Shown: positions 1 to 9,532, counted from the first letter of the stretch. The stretch: DNA of 64,000 nt from DASYXT01 sp035934555 (GCA_035934555.1 DASYXT010000069.1:36821-100820), one strand, 5' to 3'. Notes: generated by a model not told the origin, from the letters alone. Translations and numbers: made by a program.

Positions 1-1
1 A

Positions 2-454
2 AGCGAGGCCCTGCGCACCATTTGGTGGCGCCTGGAGGACCTGAGTGAGCCAGCCGTGTTGGCCGGAGCCGTTTCCACTACGTTGCGGGCAGACGTGATC
101 ATCATTGCGATACGCGCCGCCGAAGGTTTTCCGCTGCCATTTTACGTTTGGGTGGACTCGTGGCTGCCGTATCACCCTCAAGGCGGCGCCGCATTGGTCG
201 CGCTGATTACGTTGCCCGATCCGCCGACCGTGCAGCTAGACCGCGCCCGCGTTTATCTGCAAGCGGTCGCGCGGCAGGGGCGGTTGGATTTTCTGCTCGA
301 AGAGCGCCGTTTGCCGGCTGAATCAATCCTGGAAGCGCAAGGCGCCGCGCCTGCCCAGGCGGTCCTTCCACCGGCATATCAGCAAGGTCCGACGCCAGGA
401 CGCGCCTCACGGCGCTTGAGTGCGGCTGAGCGCGCACCCGCTATGCCGGCCTGA
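2..454 (+). CDS. C-terminal part of an unrecognised protein, cut by the window edge
   Basis: The frame is open from base 2 to a TGA at 452-454, so the gene probably starts before the window; an in-frame GTG at 56 is the only start codon that would make it complete. The first 110 residues read like a compact globular domain rich in Trp and branched residues (IWWRLEDL, FYVWVDSWLPYH). The last 40 residues are a low-complexity Ala/Pro/Gln tail that is probably disordered. No family is recognised. The gene converges on the minus-strand transporter that follows, with a 55-base gap. Confidence 0.5.
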   Translation, partial: SEALRTIWWRLEDLSEPAVLAGAVSTTLRADVIIIAIRAAEGFPLPFYVWVDSWLPYHPQGGAALVALITLPDPPTVQLDRARVYLQAVARQGRLDFLLEERRLPAESILEAQGAAPAQAVLPPAYQQGPTPGRASRRLSAAERAPAMPA

Positions 455-509
455 GGTTTTTCGGGAATAACTGCAACATCTTTAACCGCCTTAAGCCGAC
501 ACGTCGTGC

Positions 510-1850
510 TTAACCAAACTTGTTCCCTGGATTCCTTCGTGCCATCTGTTGCTCCAAAGGCGTGACCGGGTCCATTAACAGCCAACAGATTCCACCCAGA
601 CAGTACGCGAACGCTGTCGCGTAGAACGCCAGGCCCCAGTGATGGGTTGCGCCCACGACATAACCGCAGAGAATGGGTGAGACGAACCCGCCGACGTTGC
701 CCATCATGTTCATGGTGCCTGACAGCGTGGCGACCGCGTCGCCGCCGACGTCCATGCAGGCAGTCCAGGCGCCGGGCATCTGGACGTCATTGCAGAACGC
801 CACCAGCGCGATCACTGCGACGGCGAGATACGGCTGAACCACAAGTGTCGCGAGGACCAACAGGGCCGCGCCGCCGAAGGAGCCCGCCGCGCCGACCCAA
901 CGCCGAGCCCAACCGACATCATTGGCGCGACGGCCGAGCAGCGGCAACAACCACCCGGCGAATAAGGAACCAAACGCACCGACCAGCAGTGGTGTGCCAG
1001 CCAACAGCGCGCTGCGTTTGAGATTAAGCCCCTGTGCTTCCAACAGGTAAGTCGGGAACCAAGTGATAAAGAAATAAAAGGAATAGCTGCAGGCGAAATA
1101 TTGGCCGCAGAGGCACCACACGGTGCGCGAGCGGGCCAACTGCCCCCAGGGCGCGTGAAATCGCCCTTGGGGCGCCGGGTCTTGCGGCATCAAGGCCGCT
1201 TCGGCCGCATTGACTCCTGGGTGTTGCCGCGGGTCATCACGGAACCAAAAGAAGAAAAACAACGCCCAGACCACGCCCAGGAGACCAAACAGCATAAAGG
1301 CATGGCGCCAGGTGACGAGTTGCAAGCAATAATAAACCAGCAGCGGCGTAAACGCGCCGCCCAGCCGCGCGCTCATCCACATGATCCCTTGCGCGCGCGT
1401 CCGCTCCGCTTGTGGCAGCCAACGGTTAAACGCTTTCGTCAGATTCGGAAACGCGCCTGCCTCGCCGGCACCGAATAGGAACCGGGTGGTGATCAAAGAC
1501 CAAAGCTGGCGCATCCAGCCAGTTGCGGCGGTGAAGCACGACCACCACAGCACGATCCGCAACAGCACTTTGCGTGGGCCAATCCGATCCCCGAGATACC
1601 CCGCCGGGATTTCAAACACCGCATAGGCGAGCGTGAAGGCTGAAAAAACCCAGCCCATCTGTTCCTCAGTAAAGTGCAGTTCGCTGCGGATAGAGGGCGC
1701 GGCTTGCGAAATGCAGACGCGGTCGATGTACTGGATGATGGCCAGGGTGACGGCAAACACCACCACCCAAAACCGAGCGCGACTGGCACGAAGTGCTCCG
1801 CCGCTCTTGACTTGAGACTGCGAGGAAACATGAGCGGGCGGGTTCTGCAT
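510..1850 (-). CDS. MFS transporter, anion:cation symporter (hexuronate/glucarate-like) family
   Basis: The 446-residue product has about 12 hydrophobic segments, the normal size of a major facilitator. The first helix carries IQYIDRVCIS, which matches the conserved YxDR region of the ACS family. It is followed by the loop 2-3 signature GYLGDRIGPRKVL (residues about 83-95) and the RFLFGAGEAGAFPN segment typical of ExuT/GudP/TtuB-like carriers. Such proteins import organic acids such as galacturonate, glucarate or tartrate with protons across the inner membrane; the substrate cannot be read here. The first 25 residues are polar and probably cytoplasmic. It is divergent from the sensor kinase gene across 142 bases and has no catabolic neighbour. 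Confidence 0.88.
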   Translation of the reverse strand: MQNPPAHVSSQSQVKSGGALRASRARFWVVVFAVTLAIIQYIDRVCISQAAPSIRSELHFTEEQMGWVFSAFTLAYAVFEIPAGYLGDRIGPRKVLLRIVLWWSCFTAATGWMRQLWSLITTRFLFGAGEAGAFPNLTKAFNRWLPQAERTRAQGIMWMSARLGGAFTPLLVYYCLQLVTWRHAFMLFGLLGVVWALFFFFWFRDDPRQHPGVNAAEAALMPQDPAPQGRFHAPWGQLARSRTVWCLCGQYFACSYSFYFFITWFPTYLLEAQGLNLKRSALLAGTPLLVGAFGSLFAGWLLPLLGRRANDVGWARRWVGAAGSFGGAALLVLATLVVQPYLAVAVIALVAFCNDVQMPGAWTACMDVGGDAVATLSGTMNMMGNVGGFVSPILCGYVVGATHHWGLAFYATAFAYCLGGICWLLMDPVTPLEQQMARRNPGNKFG

Positions 1851-1992
1851 GTACTGGAGAGCGTAACGGGAGACGTGGGGCGCTACAAGCGCGGGGTCGC
1901 GCGCAAATACCGAGGGAATTCAAATAGCGGACACATCGGCTGATGACTTAGGCGCTGAGCATGATTCCTGCTTATCCGGCTCCGCTCAGAAT

Positions 1993-4900
1993 GTGATTAC
2001 GATTAGCTACTGCCCGCCTGCCGGATCATCTGTCTCTAAACGAGACACTCCTGAGCCATTTGTCGGGGGGGTTCCGCCCATTCGTCAATTTCACACGGGC
2101 GGCAGGACTACTCCCGTCGCGGCAACCCCTCTGTTCCTGGTTCTGCTGTTTTTATGCGGGAGTTCCTTCGCCGGTGATGTGAACGTTATAGGCCATCCGG
2201 ACGGGCAACAAAAAACCGAGGAACAGGTCGTGGGCCTAAGCCGCCTGCGCTCACTCTCGCGCGAAGAGGTCGCACAGATCGGCGGAGCGGTCATAAGCGG
2301 GGTGGTGCTCTGTTATGATCTTGATTGGGGGCAATGCTATGTGAGGTGCGATAAGGAGACGGGGTATTTCGATCCGCATAAACTCCGGGCGACGCTTAGT
2401 GCGGGGGAGTTGGTGGAGATTCGCGGCGGGGTGACCTGGGCTGATGGGCATGCCTTGCTCACGAACCTGGAGACACACGTCTTGGGGCGGAAAGCGCTGC
2501 CATCGGCGGAGCGGATTTCTGTGAGTGACCTGGCCCATACCCTTGGCCAATGGGTCGAGTTGGAGGGCACAGTTCGCGTGGCTGAGGGAAGCCGAGGCCG
2601 AGTAGCTTTGTGGTTCCGCACGGGGGAACAGCAATGGGTGGCATACATCATGGGCCGCCCGGGTACCAATGATTTCGGGGGGCTTGTCGGCGCCCGAGTC
2701 CGGGTCCGGGGGATCAACAACAGTGAGGGGTCCGAGGGCCGGCTCCGTACGGCTAGTATCGTCGTGGCTGGTTTATCCGAGGTGCAGGTGCTGCAGCGCA
2801 CGAGTATAGAACCGAGCAAGATTCCGGCGTGTTCCATTGAGGCTGTGCTGAGCCGGGAGCTGGGTGCCTGGACTAACGAAATGCTGCACTTCAAAGGGAC
2901 CATAACGGCTGCGCAATCCGGGCACGAACTGCTATTACGTGACCCCACCGGTGCGCTGGTTACCGAACCAGCCGAGCCTGTTTCCCACCCTGTGGATCGG
3001 CTGGCGGATGTCTGGGGTTTCTTGAGCATGACCCCGCGCGGCCCGGTGCTGGAGGATGCATTCTGGCAACCCCTTGCCTCCAAGCAGTCACCAGACACTG
3101 TGCTTACCTCGAAGGGCTCGACTACGGCGCCGGCCTTGGCGGTATTGACCAAGGTGTCGGAGGTGCTTCGGCTGCGTCCGGAACAGGCCGCAACGGGCCG
3201 GCCAGTTCGCATTCATGGGGTCGTGACATTTTTTGACAAGGATTGGCGTTTGGGCTTTCTCCAGAATCATTCGGGCGCGGTCTCGTTCGTGCCGGAGCAA
3301 CTGGATTTGCAAGCGGGACAAACCGTGGAACTGACGGGGCGAACTGGCCCCGGTCGATTCGCACCGGCGATATTCGGCGCTCGTGCGCGGGTGCTGGGTA
3401 GAACAAATCTGCCGGTCGCCGTGAAGGCCTCGCTAGGTATGCTGGCGGACGGGCACCTGGATTGCAACTGGGTGGAGCTGGAGGGTGTGGTCCGGGTGGT
3501 TCACCTGGAAGACACACATTTGACCCTGCTGCTGAGCACGCCGCAGGGGCGATTTGGCGCGGTGGTTCCCAATTACACTGGAGCGGCCCCCGACTATCTG
3601 GTGGATTCGCGCGTGATCGTGCGGGGAGCCTGCGGTTCAGCTCTCAACGCAAGAAACCAGGTCTGCGGCATTTGCCTGAATACGCCCGATCTGAAACAAA
3701 TCCAGGTCCGTGAGCCCGCACCCATTGACCCGTTTGCGACGACGCCCATACCCATCGCGCAAGTGGCCACTTTTTCACCCGACCGGCTGGGAGGGCGGCG
3801 CGTTAAAGTGCAGGGCATCGTCACTTTAATCAGACCCACGCAGGGATTTTTCCTTCAGGACAGTTCCGGGGGCATTCGCGTCCAAACGCCATACGCGACA
3901 GCCTTGGCGCCGGGCGATGTGGTTGAGGTTCTCGGGTTCCCGGCAATTGGTGAGTTCTCTCCGCATCTGGAGGAGGCCTCCGCCCGCCGGCTGGAGAGCG
4001 GAGCGCTTCCCGGGGCCAAACCGCTGAGCGCCGAGGCCATTTTGCGCGAGGGTGATTCGGATGGCGTTCTAGTATCTATGGAAGGTGAGTTGGTGCAGCC
4101 GGCCGTGCCCTCAGCGGAGCCCAAACTGGTGCTGCAGGACGGCTCGATTGTGTTCGGCGTGCAGGTGGATGATCCTCAATTGAGGGACCGGGCTCTGCTC
4201 TTCAAACCCGGCAGCCGGATTCGGGCGCAAGGGGTTTGCTCAATTCAAGGCAACGACGAGCACGAGCCGCAATCCTTCCATCTGCATTTGACCGGGCCAA
4301 ATGCTCTCGCGCTATTGCGGGGCCCGCCAGTTTGGACGGCTGGGCGCTCGCTGACGCTGGCGGGCGCCCTCGGAGCGTTGGTCGCCCTGGGGTTGGCCTG
4401 GGTTTATTCGCTCCGGCTGGAAGTTCGAGCGCGCACCAGCGCGCTGGTCGAAAAGGAACGACAGCTTGCCAACCTTCTGGGCAACCTGCCGGGGATGGCA
4501 TACCGGCGCCGTAATGATCGCCAATGGACGATGGAATTCATTAGCCAGGGTTGTTACGAACTAACCGGCTATACGCCCGACCAAATGGTGCATAACACCG
4601 CGATTTCGTATGCGCAGATAATTCATCCGGACGACCGCGACCAGCTTTGGGACGCGGTGCAGAAGGCCATTGAAACCAAGCAACGATACCAATTCTTATA
4701 CCGAATCTGTCCGGCGGTTGGCGCAGAAAAATGGGTTTGGGAGCAAGGGTCAGCCGTCTTCGACGCGGCGGGACAACTGCGGTGCCTGGAAGGGTTCGTG
4801 ACGGATGTCACGCCGATGAAGCAAGCGCAGCAAGCGTTGCGCGCATCGCAGGAGAGATTCTATTCCGTGTGGGAGCAATCCATTGATGGCATGCGATTGA

Positions 4901-6456
4901 CCGACGCACAGGGCCGGATCATGGCGGTCAATGAAGCGTATTGCCGGCTGGTGCACCTGCCCCGGGAGAAATTGCTGGGCCAGCTCTTCTCGGTCGTCTA
5001 TAAGCCAAACGGACCGGACGGGGACCTCGGTGAGTACCTGCGCCGATTTGAGGCCAAGACAATCCCGCCACGCCGCACGCTTCAGGTCAAGCTGTGGGAC
5101 AACCGGCAATTGCACCTGGAGGTGGCTAATTCCTTTATTGACCCCTCACCGCAGGGGCAGGTGCTACTCAGCGTGTTTCAGGATGTCACGGAGCGGGAGA
5201 AACTCCATTCGATGCAAGAGCAACTGCGGCAGGCGCAGAAGATGGATGCGATCGGGCAACTCGCCGGCGGGGTGGCGCACGATTTTAACAATTTGCTTGT
5301 AGTCATGCGCGGTAATGCCGAGTTGCTGCTCCTGGAAGGACAAGCCTCGGCCCCGCAGAGTCGCGAATCTCTGACGCAAATCACTGCCGCCGCCGATCGT
5401 GCCGCCAATCTCACCCGGCAGTTGCTCGCGTTCAGCCGCAAGCAGGTGATGCAATCCCAACCGCTGCAGCTCAATGATGTGGTAGCCAATCTGACGAAGA
5501 TGCTCAAGCGGTTGATTGGCGAGCAGATCGATCTGCAGTGTGAGTATGCCGCCGGATTGGGTTGCATTCAGGGCGACGTTGGGATGCTTGAGCAGGTGTT
5601 GCTCAACCTGGTGGTGAATGCTCGGGACGCAATGCCCGAGGGTGGCCAGCTTCACCTGGCTACTCGCACCGTGAGCCTGGGTGATGCCGAGTGCCAGGAC
5701 CAACCGGAGTCGCGGCCTGGCACCTTTGTCTGTTTAAGTGTCCGGGACACCGGCACCGGCATTGCCGCGGAACATTTGCCAAAGCTATTCGAGCCATTCT
5801 TTACGACCAAACCGGTGGGCAAAGGCACCGGGCTGGGTTTGGCGACAGTCTATGGCATCGTGAAACAGCACGGCGGCTGGATTGAAGTTCAAAGCCAACC
5901 GGGCGCCGGCTCGACGTTCAATCTGTTCCTGCCGGTCGTCGCCGCTCGCGAGACCGCTCAGGACCGGCCTCCCGCGGAACCGGCGCCCCCCCGCGGCAGT
6001 GAAACGATTCTACTGGTTGAGGATGATCCTTCCGTGCGCTCGCTCACCAACCGATTGCTGCAGAACTTCGGATATAAAGTTTTCGAGGCGAGTCGGCCGA
6101 GCGAGGCGGCAGCGGTGTTCTCAGCGCACATCCACGAAGTCTCACTTGTATTGACTGATATGGTGCTGCCCGAGGCGATCAACGGGCGGCAAGTAGTCCA
6201 GCAATTGCAAGCCGTCAAACCAGGACTCAAAGCCGTTCTGATCAGCGGATACAGCCCGGAACCCGCCGCGGTGAACGATCCCAACGTGCCGTTCCTGCGA
6301 AAGCCCTGTTCGTCCAGGGAGTTGCTGGAAACCGTCCGGGCGTGCCTGGACGGAGCGACACGGACGAATCCTGCTCAAAACGGCTCGGCGGAGTCCGAAT
6401 GCCCAATGAAATTCCCAATCTCAAATCCATCTCCGCGTGCACATTCTCATTGTTGA
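1993..6456 (+). CDS. Hybrid sensor histidine kinase with large periplasmic OB-like repeat sensor
   Basis: The 1487-residue product begins at GTG 1993; an in-frame upstream start is blocked by a stop. A hydrophobic signal or anchor lies near residues 44-60. Residues about 75-775 hold roughly seven beta-rich units, each with a core like VRIHGVVT...GFLQ...GxxVELTG, reminiscent of OB-fold repeats. A membrane segment follows near 785-808, then two PAS domains (about 830-945 and 955-1075). The HisKA H-box VAHDFNNLL has its phosphorylatable His at 1096. The HATPase has the N-box NLVVNARDAMPEGG and G-boxes DTGTGIA and GKGTGLGLA. The C-terminal receiver has its phospho-Asp at 1389 (LTDMVLPE) and the conserved Lys in LRKPC. 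The next gene, a response regulator, overlaps it by 20 bases, so the two are probably co-translated partners. The ligand is unknown. Confidence 0.9.
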   Translation: MITISYCPPAGSSVSKRDTPEPFVGGVPPIRQFHTGGRTTPVAATPLFLVLLFLCGSSFAGDVNVIGHPDGQQKTEEQVVGLSRLRSLSREEVAQIGGAVISGVVLCYDLDWGQCYVRCDKETGYFDPHKLRATLSAGELVEIRGGVTWADGHALLTNLETHVLGRKALPSAERISVSDLAHTLGQWVELEGTVRVAEGSRGRVALWFRTGEQQWVAYIMGRPGTNDFGGLVGARVRVRGINNSEGSEGRLRTASIVVAGLSEVQVLQRTSIEPSKIPACSIEAVLSRELGAWTNEMLHFKGTITAAQSGHELLLRDPTGALVTEPAEPVSHPVDRLADVWGFLSMTPRGPVLEDAFWQPLASKQSPDTVLTSKGSTTAPALAVLTKVSEVLRLRPEQAATGRPVRIHGVVTFFDKDWRLGFLQNHSGAVSFVPEQLDLQAGQTVELTGRTGPGRFAPAIFGARARVLGRTNLPVAVKASLGMLADGHLDCNWVELEGVVRVVHLEDTHLTLLLSTPQGRFGAVVPNYTGAAPDYLVDSRVIVRGACGSALNARNQVCGICLNTPDLKQIQVREPAPIDPFATTPIPIAQVATFSPDRLGGRRVKVQGIVTLIRPTQGFFLQDSSGGIRVQTPYATALAPGDVVEVLGFPAIGEFSPHLEEASARRLESGALPGAKPLSAEAILREGDSDGVLVSMEGELVQPAVPSAEPKLVLQDGSIVFGVQVDDPQLRDRALLFKPGSRIRAQGVCSIQGNDEHEPQSFHLHLTGPNALALLRGPPVWTAGRSLTLAGALGALVALGLAWVYSLRLEVRARTSALVEKERQLANLLGNLPGMAYRRRNDRQWTMEFISQGCYELTGYTPDQMVHNTAISYAQIIHPDDRDQLWDAVQKAIETKQRYQFLYRICPAVGAEKWVWEQGSAVFDAAGQLRCLEGFVTDVTPMKQAQQALRASQERFYSVWEQSIDGMRLTDAQGRIMAVNEAYCRLVHLPREKLLGQLFSVVYKPNGPDGDLGEYLRRFEAKTIPPRRTLQVKLWDNRQLHLEVANSFIDPSPQGQVLLSVFQDVTEREKLHSMQEQLRQAQKMDAIGQLAGGVAHDFNNLLVVMRGNAELLLLEGQASAPQSRESLTQITAAADRAANLTRQLLAFSRKQVMQSQPLQLNDVVANLTKMLKRLIGEQIDLQCEYAAGLGCIQGDVGMLEQVLLNLVVNARDAMPEGGQLHLATRTVSLGDAECQDQPESRPGTFVCLSVRDTGTGIAAEHLPKLFEPFFTTKPVGKGTGLGLATVYGIVKQHGGWIEVQSQPGAGSTFNLFLPVVAARETAQDRPPAEPAPPRGSETILLVEDDPSVRSLTNRLLQNFGYKVFEASRPSEAAAVFSAHIHEVSLVLTDMVLPEAINGRQVVQQLQAVKPGLKAVLISGYSPEPAAVNDPNVPFLRKPCSSRELLETVRACLDGATRTNPAQNGSAESECPMKFPISNPSPRAHSHC

Positions 6457-7039
6457 TGACGACCACATCTGTCGGCTGGCTTTGGAGGTGACGCTGCGGA
6501 AGCTTGGCCATCAGGTCAGCTCGTGCAGTGGTGGGGAGGCGGCGCTGGCGCGTTTTGATGAAGGAGGGGTGCTGGTGGTGATCTCTGATCTGCTGATGCC
6601 CGGCATGGATGGATTGGAACTCTGCGGCCGGATTCGCGCAACGCTCGCGTCGCATTATACCTATTTCATCCTGCTGACGGCAATCGGCAGCAAGTCCGGC
6701 TACCTGGACGGGATGCGGGCGGGCGCGGACGATTTCATCACCAAGCCATTCGACGCGGAAGTGCTGGCCGCCCGGTTGGTCGTCGCGGAACGCATTCTCA
6801 ACCTGCAATCGCAGGTCAAACAGTTGGCCGGCCTGCTCCCCATTTGTTGTCTATGCAAAAAGGTGCGTGATGACAAGAATTACTGGCACCAGGTTGAATC
6901 GTATGTTCAAGAACACACCGAGGCCAAATTCACTCACAGTTATTGCCCCGACTGCTTTGAAAGATTGAAACGGGAGATCGATGAGCTCGACCTGCCGGCG
7001 CTCGGGCCTGGCGCGTTCAGGGGCCAAAAACCTGGCTGA
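6437..7039 (+). CDS. Response regulator: receiver domain plus C-terminal Cys-rich output segment
   Basis: The 200-residue product starts at GTG inside the end of the kinase gene. The receiver domain (residues 1-125) has the acidic pocket DDD at 7-9, the phospho-Asp at 51 (ISDLLMPGMDG) and the conserved Lys in ITKPFD. It has no DNA-binding domain. The C-terminal segment contains ICCLCKKVRDDKNYW and HSYCPDCFERL, a CxxC..CxxC arrangement seen at the end of many response regulators, which suggests metal binding, though its function is not established. As it follows the hybrid kinase directly, it is the likely phosphoacceptor of that kinase. Confidence 0.88.
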   Translation: MHILIVDDDHICRLALEVTLRKLGHQVSSCSGGEAALARFDEGGVLVVISDLLMPGMDGLELCGRIRATLASHYTYFILLTAIGSKSGYLDGMRAGADDFITKPFDAEVLAARLVVAERILNLQSQVKQLAGLLPICCLCKKVRDDKNYWHQVESYVQEHTEAKFTHSYCPDCFERLKREIDELDLPALGPGAFRGQKPG

Positions 7040-7066
7040 AGCTTTGCGAAAGAGGGCCTGGCGCGT

Positions 7067-7846
7067 TCAGTGCCGCGGGCTTTCCAGCCGAGCAGGTTCG
7101 CCGAGGGCTTTGCGGGCAGCCTCAATGCGACTGTCCCAATCCGCCCAACTGCCGGCCCAGGCAGCCCCGCTGAATTTAGCGCGGGCGCTGGGCAAACCGT
7201 TTTCCAAAACATCCAATTGGGCGCGGGCTTCCTTCCGTTCGTTCCATTTCAGGTAGGTCTCGAGCAGGTTCAGCCGGTTTTCAGGATCACCGGGCGCCAA
7301 CTCCACAGCACGGAGCAAGTGTTGCCGGGCTTTGGTGCGGCTGCCGATGCTACCGAAGCTCGGCGCGTCGCGGTACAGCAAACCGAGCGCTCGGTCCGGC
7401 CCGCCATAATCAAACGCCGCATCCAAACGGCTAGCGTCGAGGAACTCACGTTCCATTTCGTTCACCAGCCGCAAGGCTCCGAGCGTTCGGGTTTGCGCCA
7501 GTTGCCCCATGTCCAGTCCAAGGTAATAGTGCGCCGGAGCTGAGTTGGTATCGGCGGCCAGGGCGTTGCGGCAGGCGGCGATGCCCTGCTGCGCCAGGGC
7601 GGCTCGTTGCGCCTTGTTTGTCGCAAAATCCGCCAGATCAAAGCAAGCGCGGCCGAATTGCCAGGCCGCCTTTATCTCCTGCGGATGTTCGCGATAAAGT
7701 GCCTGGCTTTGCGCGTAGGCTTGCTGCGCGCGCGCGAGGGGGGCGGGGTCGGAGGCGCTCGCGGAGGCCAGGGCGGCCCAGGAGATCATCAACCAATACG
7801 CAAAAAACCAACGCCGAAGCCCTAAATTAGTGGTTGCACAAGACAT
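7067..7846 (-). CDS. Secreted TPR-repeat protein
   Basis: The 259-residue product has an N-terminal hydrophobic segment (residues about 12-30) ending in ALASASA, consistent with a signal peptide. It then has helical repeats of TPR type, for example AWQFGRACFDLADFATNKAQ, APAHYYLGLDMGQLAQ and NRLNLLETYLKWNERKEARA. It probably acts in the periplasm as a protein-protein scaffold; no partner can be named. It ends 27 bases from the response regulator, convergently, and is divergent from the small lipoprotein gene with only 23 bases between the starts. Confidence 0.75.
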   Translation of the reverse strand: MSCATTNLGLRRWFFAYWLMISWAALASASASDPAPLARAQQAYAQSQALYREHPQEIKAAWQFGRACFDLADFATNKAQRAALAQQGIAACRNALAADTNSAPAHYYLGLDMGQLAQTRTLGALRLVNEMEREFLDASRLDAAFDYGGPDRALGLLYRDAPSFGSIGSRTKARQHLLRAVELAPGDPENRLNLLETYLKWNERKEARAQLDVLENGLPSARAKFSGAAWAGSWADWDSRIEAARKALGEPARLESPRH

Positions 7847-7861
7847 ATCCTAATTTATAGT
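7834..7861 (+). promoter_or_regulatory. Sigma70-type promoter for the small lipoprotein/hpnH unit
   Basis: TTGCAC (7834-7839), a 16-base spacer and TATAGT (7856-7861) fit a housekeeping promoter. The predicted transcript start near 7868 is only about two bases before the GTG at 7870, so the mRNA would be nearly leaderless. The site lies within the first bases of the divergent TPR gene. Confidence 0.45.
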
Positions 7862-7869
7862 CTGTTTTA

Positions 7870-8076
7870 GTGAGATTAAATTGGAAAGCACTGCGGTGGG
7901 CTGTTATTCCAGCGTTCGCGCTGATGGCGGCCGGTTGCGGTGGAATTAGCGCGAGTCAAAGCGTTTCCCCCGCTTCTTTCCTTTTGCCGGGACTGCTCAA
8001 AGCCGACCCTTCCCCCATACGGTCCGAGCCTTCCCTGCCCGCAGTTGAGCCAGGCAACCAGGTCGCTCAATTCTAA
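7870..8076 (+). CDS. Small lipoprotein upstream of hpnH
   Basis: The 68-residue product has a basic N-terminus (MRLNWKALR), a hydrophobic core and a lipobox ending AALMAAGC-like at LMAAGC, so a lipid-anchored mature peptide of about 45 residues is predicted. The mature part is Ser/Pro rich and ends VAQF; it matches no family I know. The GTG start gives the complete signal. It lies 35 bases before hpnH in the same direction, so it may share its transcript. Confidence 0.55.
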   Translation: MRLNWKALRWAVIPAFALMAAGCGGISASQSVSPASFLLPGLLKADPSPIRSEPSLPAVEPGNQVAQF

Positions 8077-8111
8077 AAAGCTCATCCCCCACCCCCAGTA
8101 AATTATTTGTT

Positions 8112-9518
8112 ATGCGGTTTCCACTCGCATTGACGGTGAAAATTGCCCGGCACATTATCAAGCACAAAGTCCGGAAAACGCCGAAGTTTGCCATGGTGCT
8201 GCAGCTAGAGCCGCTGCACACGTGCAATCTCACGTGCACCGGGTGCGGGCGCATTCGCGAATACTCGACCAGTCTCAAGGACATGATGAGCCTGGAGGAC
8301 TGCCTGGGCGCGGCGCAGGAATGCGAAGCGCCGATGGTGTCGATCTGCGGCGGCGAACCGCTGATTTATCCCAAGATTAAGGAGCTCGTCGCCGGGCTGC
8401 TGGACCAGGGCCGCATTGTCTATGTCTGCACCAACGGCATGTTCATGCGGCGGGAGATGAAGGATTACCTGGCGGCGACCTATTCGCCGGCGCTCGAACC
8501 CACCCTCGGGCGTTTGCTCGAACAGAAATTAATCAGCGCCAAAGATGCCGAGACCATCCGCAAAGGCAAACAGGACGGGCGCCCGGCCATTCGCCCCAGT
8601 CGCTGGATGTACTGGAACGTGCACGTGGACGGGTTGGAATACACGCACGACTTGATCGTCGAGCGCGAAGGCGTGTTCAAAGAATGCGTCGAGGCGATCA
8701 AAATGGCCAAGCTGCTGGGCTATCAAGTCGCGACCAATACGACCGTCTATAAAGAGACCGACATGAAGGAAATCGAACAGATGTTCGAGTTCTTCTCGGC
8801 GCTTGAAGTGGACGGCCACACCATTTCGCCCGGGTACGAGTACGATGCCGCCAAGAAGGACATGATGAAGCGGCTCGGCAAGCGGCCCGAAGACTTTTTC
8901 CTGACCCGCACAATGACGCGTGCGAAGTTTGCGCGCATTCTGGAGTGGGGGCGGCGCTTTACTATTTTCGGCACCGTGCCGTATCAGGAGTTTCTGGCGG
9001 GCAAACGCGACCTGACGTGCACGGCCTGGGCGATCCCGACGCGGAATATCAAAGGCTGGAAGGCGCCGTGTTACCTGATGACCGACGGCCACTACGCCCA
9101 TTACCACGAAATGCTGGAAAAGGTGGACTGGGACAAGTACGGGGTGGTCGATGGGGTGGCGCGGGACGCGCGTTGCGAGAACTGCATGGTTCATTGCGGC
9201 TACGATCCCAGCGGCGCCTTGGGCACCAACTACCAGTCCGGCGATAATTGGAAGAATATCAAATACAACTTCGGCCCCCGGCCCAAGCCCTTTTACCAAG
9301 GCCGGCAAGTCGAGGCTTTCAATGGCTTCTCCGCGGGCAAAGGCCATTTGGCCGATGCCAAAGCCGCCGTCAAGGCGGGTTTGGCGGGGGCTAAATCGGC
9401 GTTTCAAAACAATGGCCATGATGAAGCAACCGGTTCTTGCGGCACCGGAGACAGCTCCCAACGTGACGAATTGCTGGCGAAGGTCCGCCAAGCCAAGAAC
9501 GTCGATGCCCGACACTGA
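8112..9518 (+). CDS. hpnH: HpnH, radical SAM adenosyl-hopene transferase
   Basis: The 468-residue product matches HpnH, which joins a 5'-deoxyadenosyl radical to diploptene to make adenosylhopane, the first step of hopanoid side-chain extension. The radical SAM cluster motif is CNLTCTGC near residue 37, followed by the SAM-contacting ICGGEPL. A second Cys-rich part (ENCMVHCGY, residues about 355-365) is typical of the family. The usual family length is about 330-380. The extra length here comes from an insert after KDYLAAT (about residues 120-150) and an Ala/Gly-rich tail of about 70 residues. hpnJ follows 15 bases later, so both are probably co-transcribed. No squalene-hopene cyclase gene is present in the window. 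Confidence 0.92.
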   Translation: MRFPLALTVKIARHIIKHKVRKTPKFAMVLQLEPLHTCNLTCTGCGRIREYSTSLKDMMSLEDCLGAAQECEAPMVSICGGEPLIYPKIKELVAGLLDQGRIVYVCTNGMFMRREMKDYLAATYSPALEPTLGRLLEQKLISAKDAETIRKGKQDGRPAIRPSRWMYWNVHVDGLEYTHDLIVEREGVFKECVEAIKMAKLLGYQVATNTTVYKETDMKEIEQMFEFFSALEVDGHTISPGYEYDAAKKDMMKRLGKRPEDFFLTRTMTRAKFARILEWGRRFTIFGTVPYQEFLAGKRDLTCTAWAIPTRNIKGWKAPCYLMTDGHYAHYHEMLEKVDWDKYGVVDGVARDARCENCMVHCGYDPSGALGTNYQSGDNWKNIKYNFGPRPKPFYQGRQVEAFNGFSAGKGHLADAKAAVKAGLAGAKSAFQNNGHDEATGSCGTGDSSQRDELLAKVRQAKNVDARH

Positions 9519-9532
9519 CCAAGCCCTCCCCC

